A stretch of DNA of 27,761 nucleotides from assembly GCA_030037185.1 (NCBI GenBank), contig JASHRR010001025.1, positions 1 through 27,761 on the forward strand, in the 5' to 3' direction. Origin of the DNA: Xanthobacteraceae bacterium. Lineage in GTDB: Bacteria; Pseudomonadota; Alphaproteobacteria; Rhizobiales; Xanthobacteraceae. Shown here piece by piece: positions 27,571-27,761 of this stretch. The notes under the pieces were generated by a model that had not been told where the DNA came from, did no database searches, and worked only from the letters and a program-made list of their open reading frames with translations. Position 1 is the first letter of the stretch. Each line of letters begins with the position of its first letter. A program made the position numbers and the translations under genes.

Positions 27571-27761
27571 CCCGGTTTTCTCAAACGATAGAGTTTTTCC
27601 CGCTTGTTTCAGGCGAGGTGGGCCGGCTTTTGAGCCTACCGGGCGGGGCCGGCGATCGGCCCGGTGGGTGATTCCTGCAAAACGAGTCTCGACGTGTGGG
27701 CTATCGCGGAAGTGGTGGAGCCGCGCGCGCACGTTTGTGCCAAATGCCGACCATATTGTGT
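27562..27761 (+). pseudogene. Possible remnant start of an SRPBCC/AHSA1 gene
   Basis: An ATG overlaps the ArsR stop (ATGACTAG), the usual coupling with an SRPBCC-domain partner, and begins MTSPVF, which fits that family. From about 27580 on the sequence no longer resembles it, although the frame stays open to the window edge. It is probably a truncated partner at a deletion or insertion junction, but the window ends too soon to tell. Confidence 0.3.

Noticed and set aside
27175..27732. Minus-strand open frame of 185 codons at the right edge
   Set aside because: It is the antisense reading of the ArsR pseudogene; its composition is Arg/Ser-rich and no domain is recognisable.

Overview
The window looks like part of a chromosome from a GC-rich alphaproteobacterium, most likely Bradyrhizobium or a close relative. 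The basis is gene content (DUF3618/nutrient-deprivation operon, PRC-barrel and phosphosulfolactate-synthase-like genes, two-part Lon/Hsp20 unit), promoter sequences matching the alphaproteobacterial EcfG general-stress sigma factor, and intergenic hairpin elements of a style common in Bradyrhizobium. No database search was possible, so the assignment is by recognition only.

Left part (132-6377): a tRNA-Arg(TCG) is followed by a compact biosynthetic operon on the minus strand for a thiazole/oxazole-modified peptide (TOMM, linear azole-containing peptide type). Its order of transcription is a Gly/Cys-rich precursor peptide (139 aa, 15 Cys in a 49-residue core), a fused RRE/E1-like/YcaO cyclodehydratase, and a SagB-type flavin dehydrogenase. 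Strong RNA hairpins lie between the precursor and the enzymes, and a dyad that overlaps a TATAAT box precedes the dehydrogenase. A two-domain VOC (glyoxalase/bleomycin-resistance fold) protein is divergently transcribed from the precursor. No dedicated transporter or protease is visible.

Middle part (6378-11160): accessory stress genes. These are a small 71-aa protein, a three-gene overlapping membrane/stress operon (nutrient-deprivation-induced protein, holin-like two-TM protein, DUF3618 protein), a zinc-ribbon protein, and a small secreted proline-rich peptide gene that carries an apparent one-base frameshift in a T6 tract.

Right part (11456-27570): central carbon metabolism and proteostasis. 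Phosphoketolase (xfp) and acetate kinase (ackA) together turn sugar phosphates into acetyl phosphate and then ATP plus acetate; a HAD phosphatase lies between them. Hsp20 and a second-type Lon protease form an operon. Divergent from it is an orphan nuoD (complex I 49-kDa subunit homologue), then a ComA/HSA32-like protein. A PEP carboxylase-MmgE/PrpD operon converges on these, followed by a PRC-barrel protein and a doubly broken ArsR regulator.

The unifying observation is that five separate transcription units (the 71-aa protein, the nutrient-deprivation operon, xfp, nuoD and the ComA/HSA32-like gene) each have a GGAAC-N16/17-(C/G/A)GTT element at a sensible distance upstream in the correct orientation. 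This suggests that much of the region is an EcfG general-stress regulon cluster, including an orphan respiratory subunit and a carbon bypass. The TOMM cluster is the most likely under-described biosynthetic system in the window.
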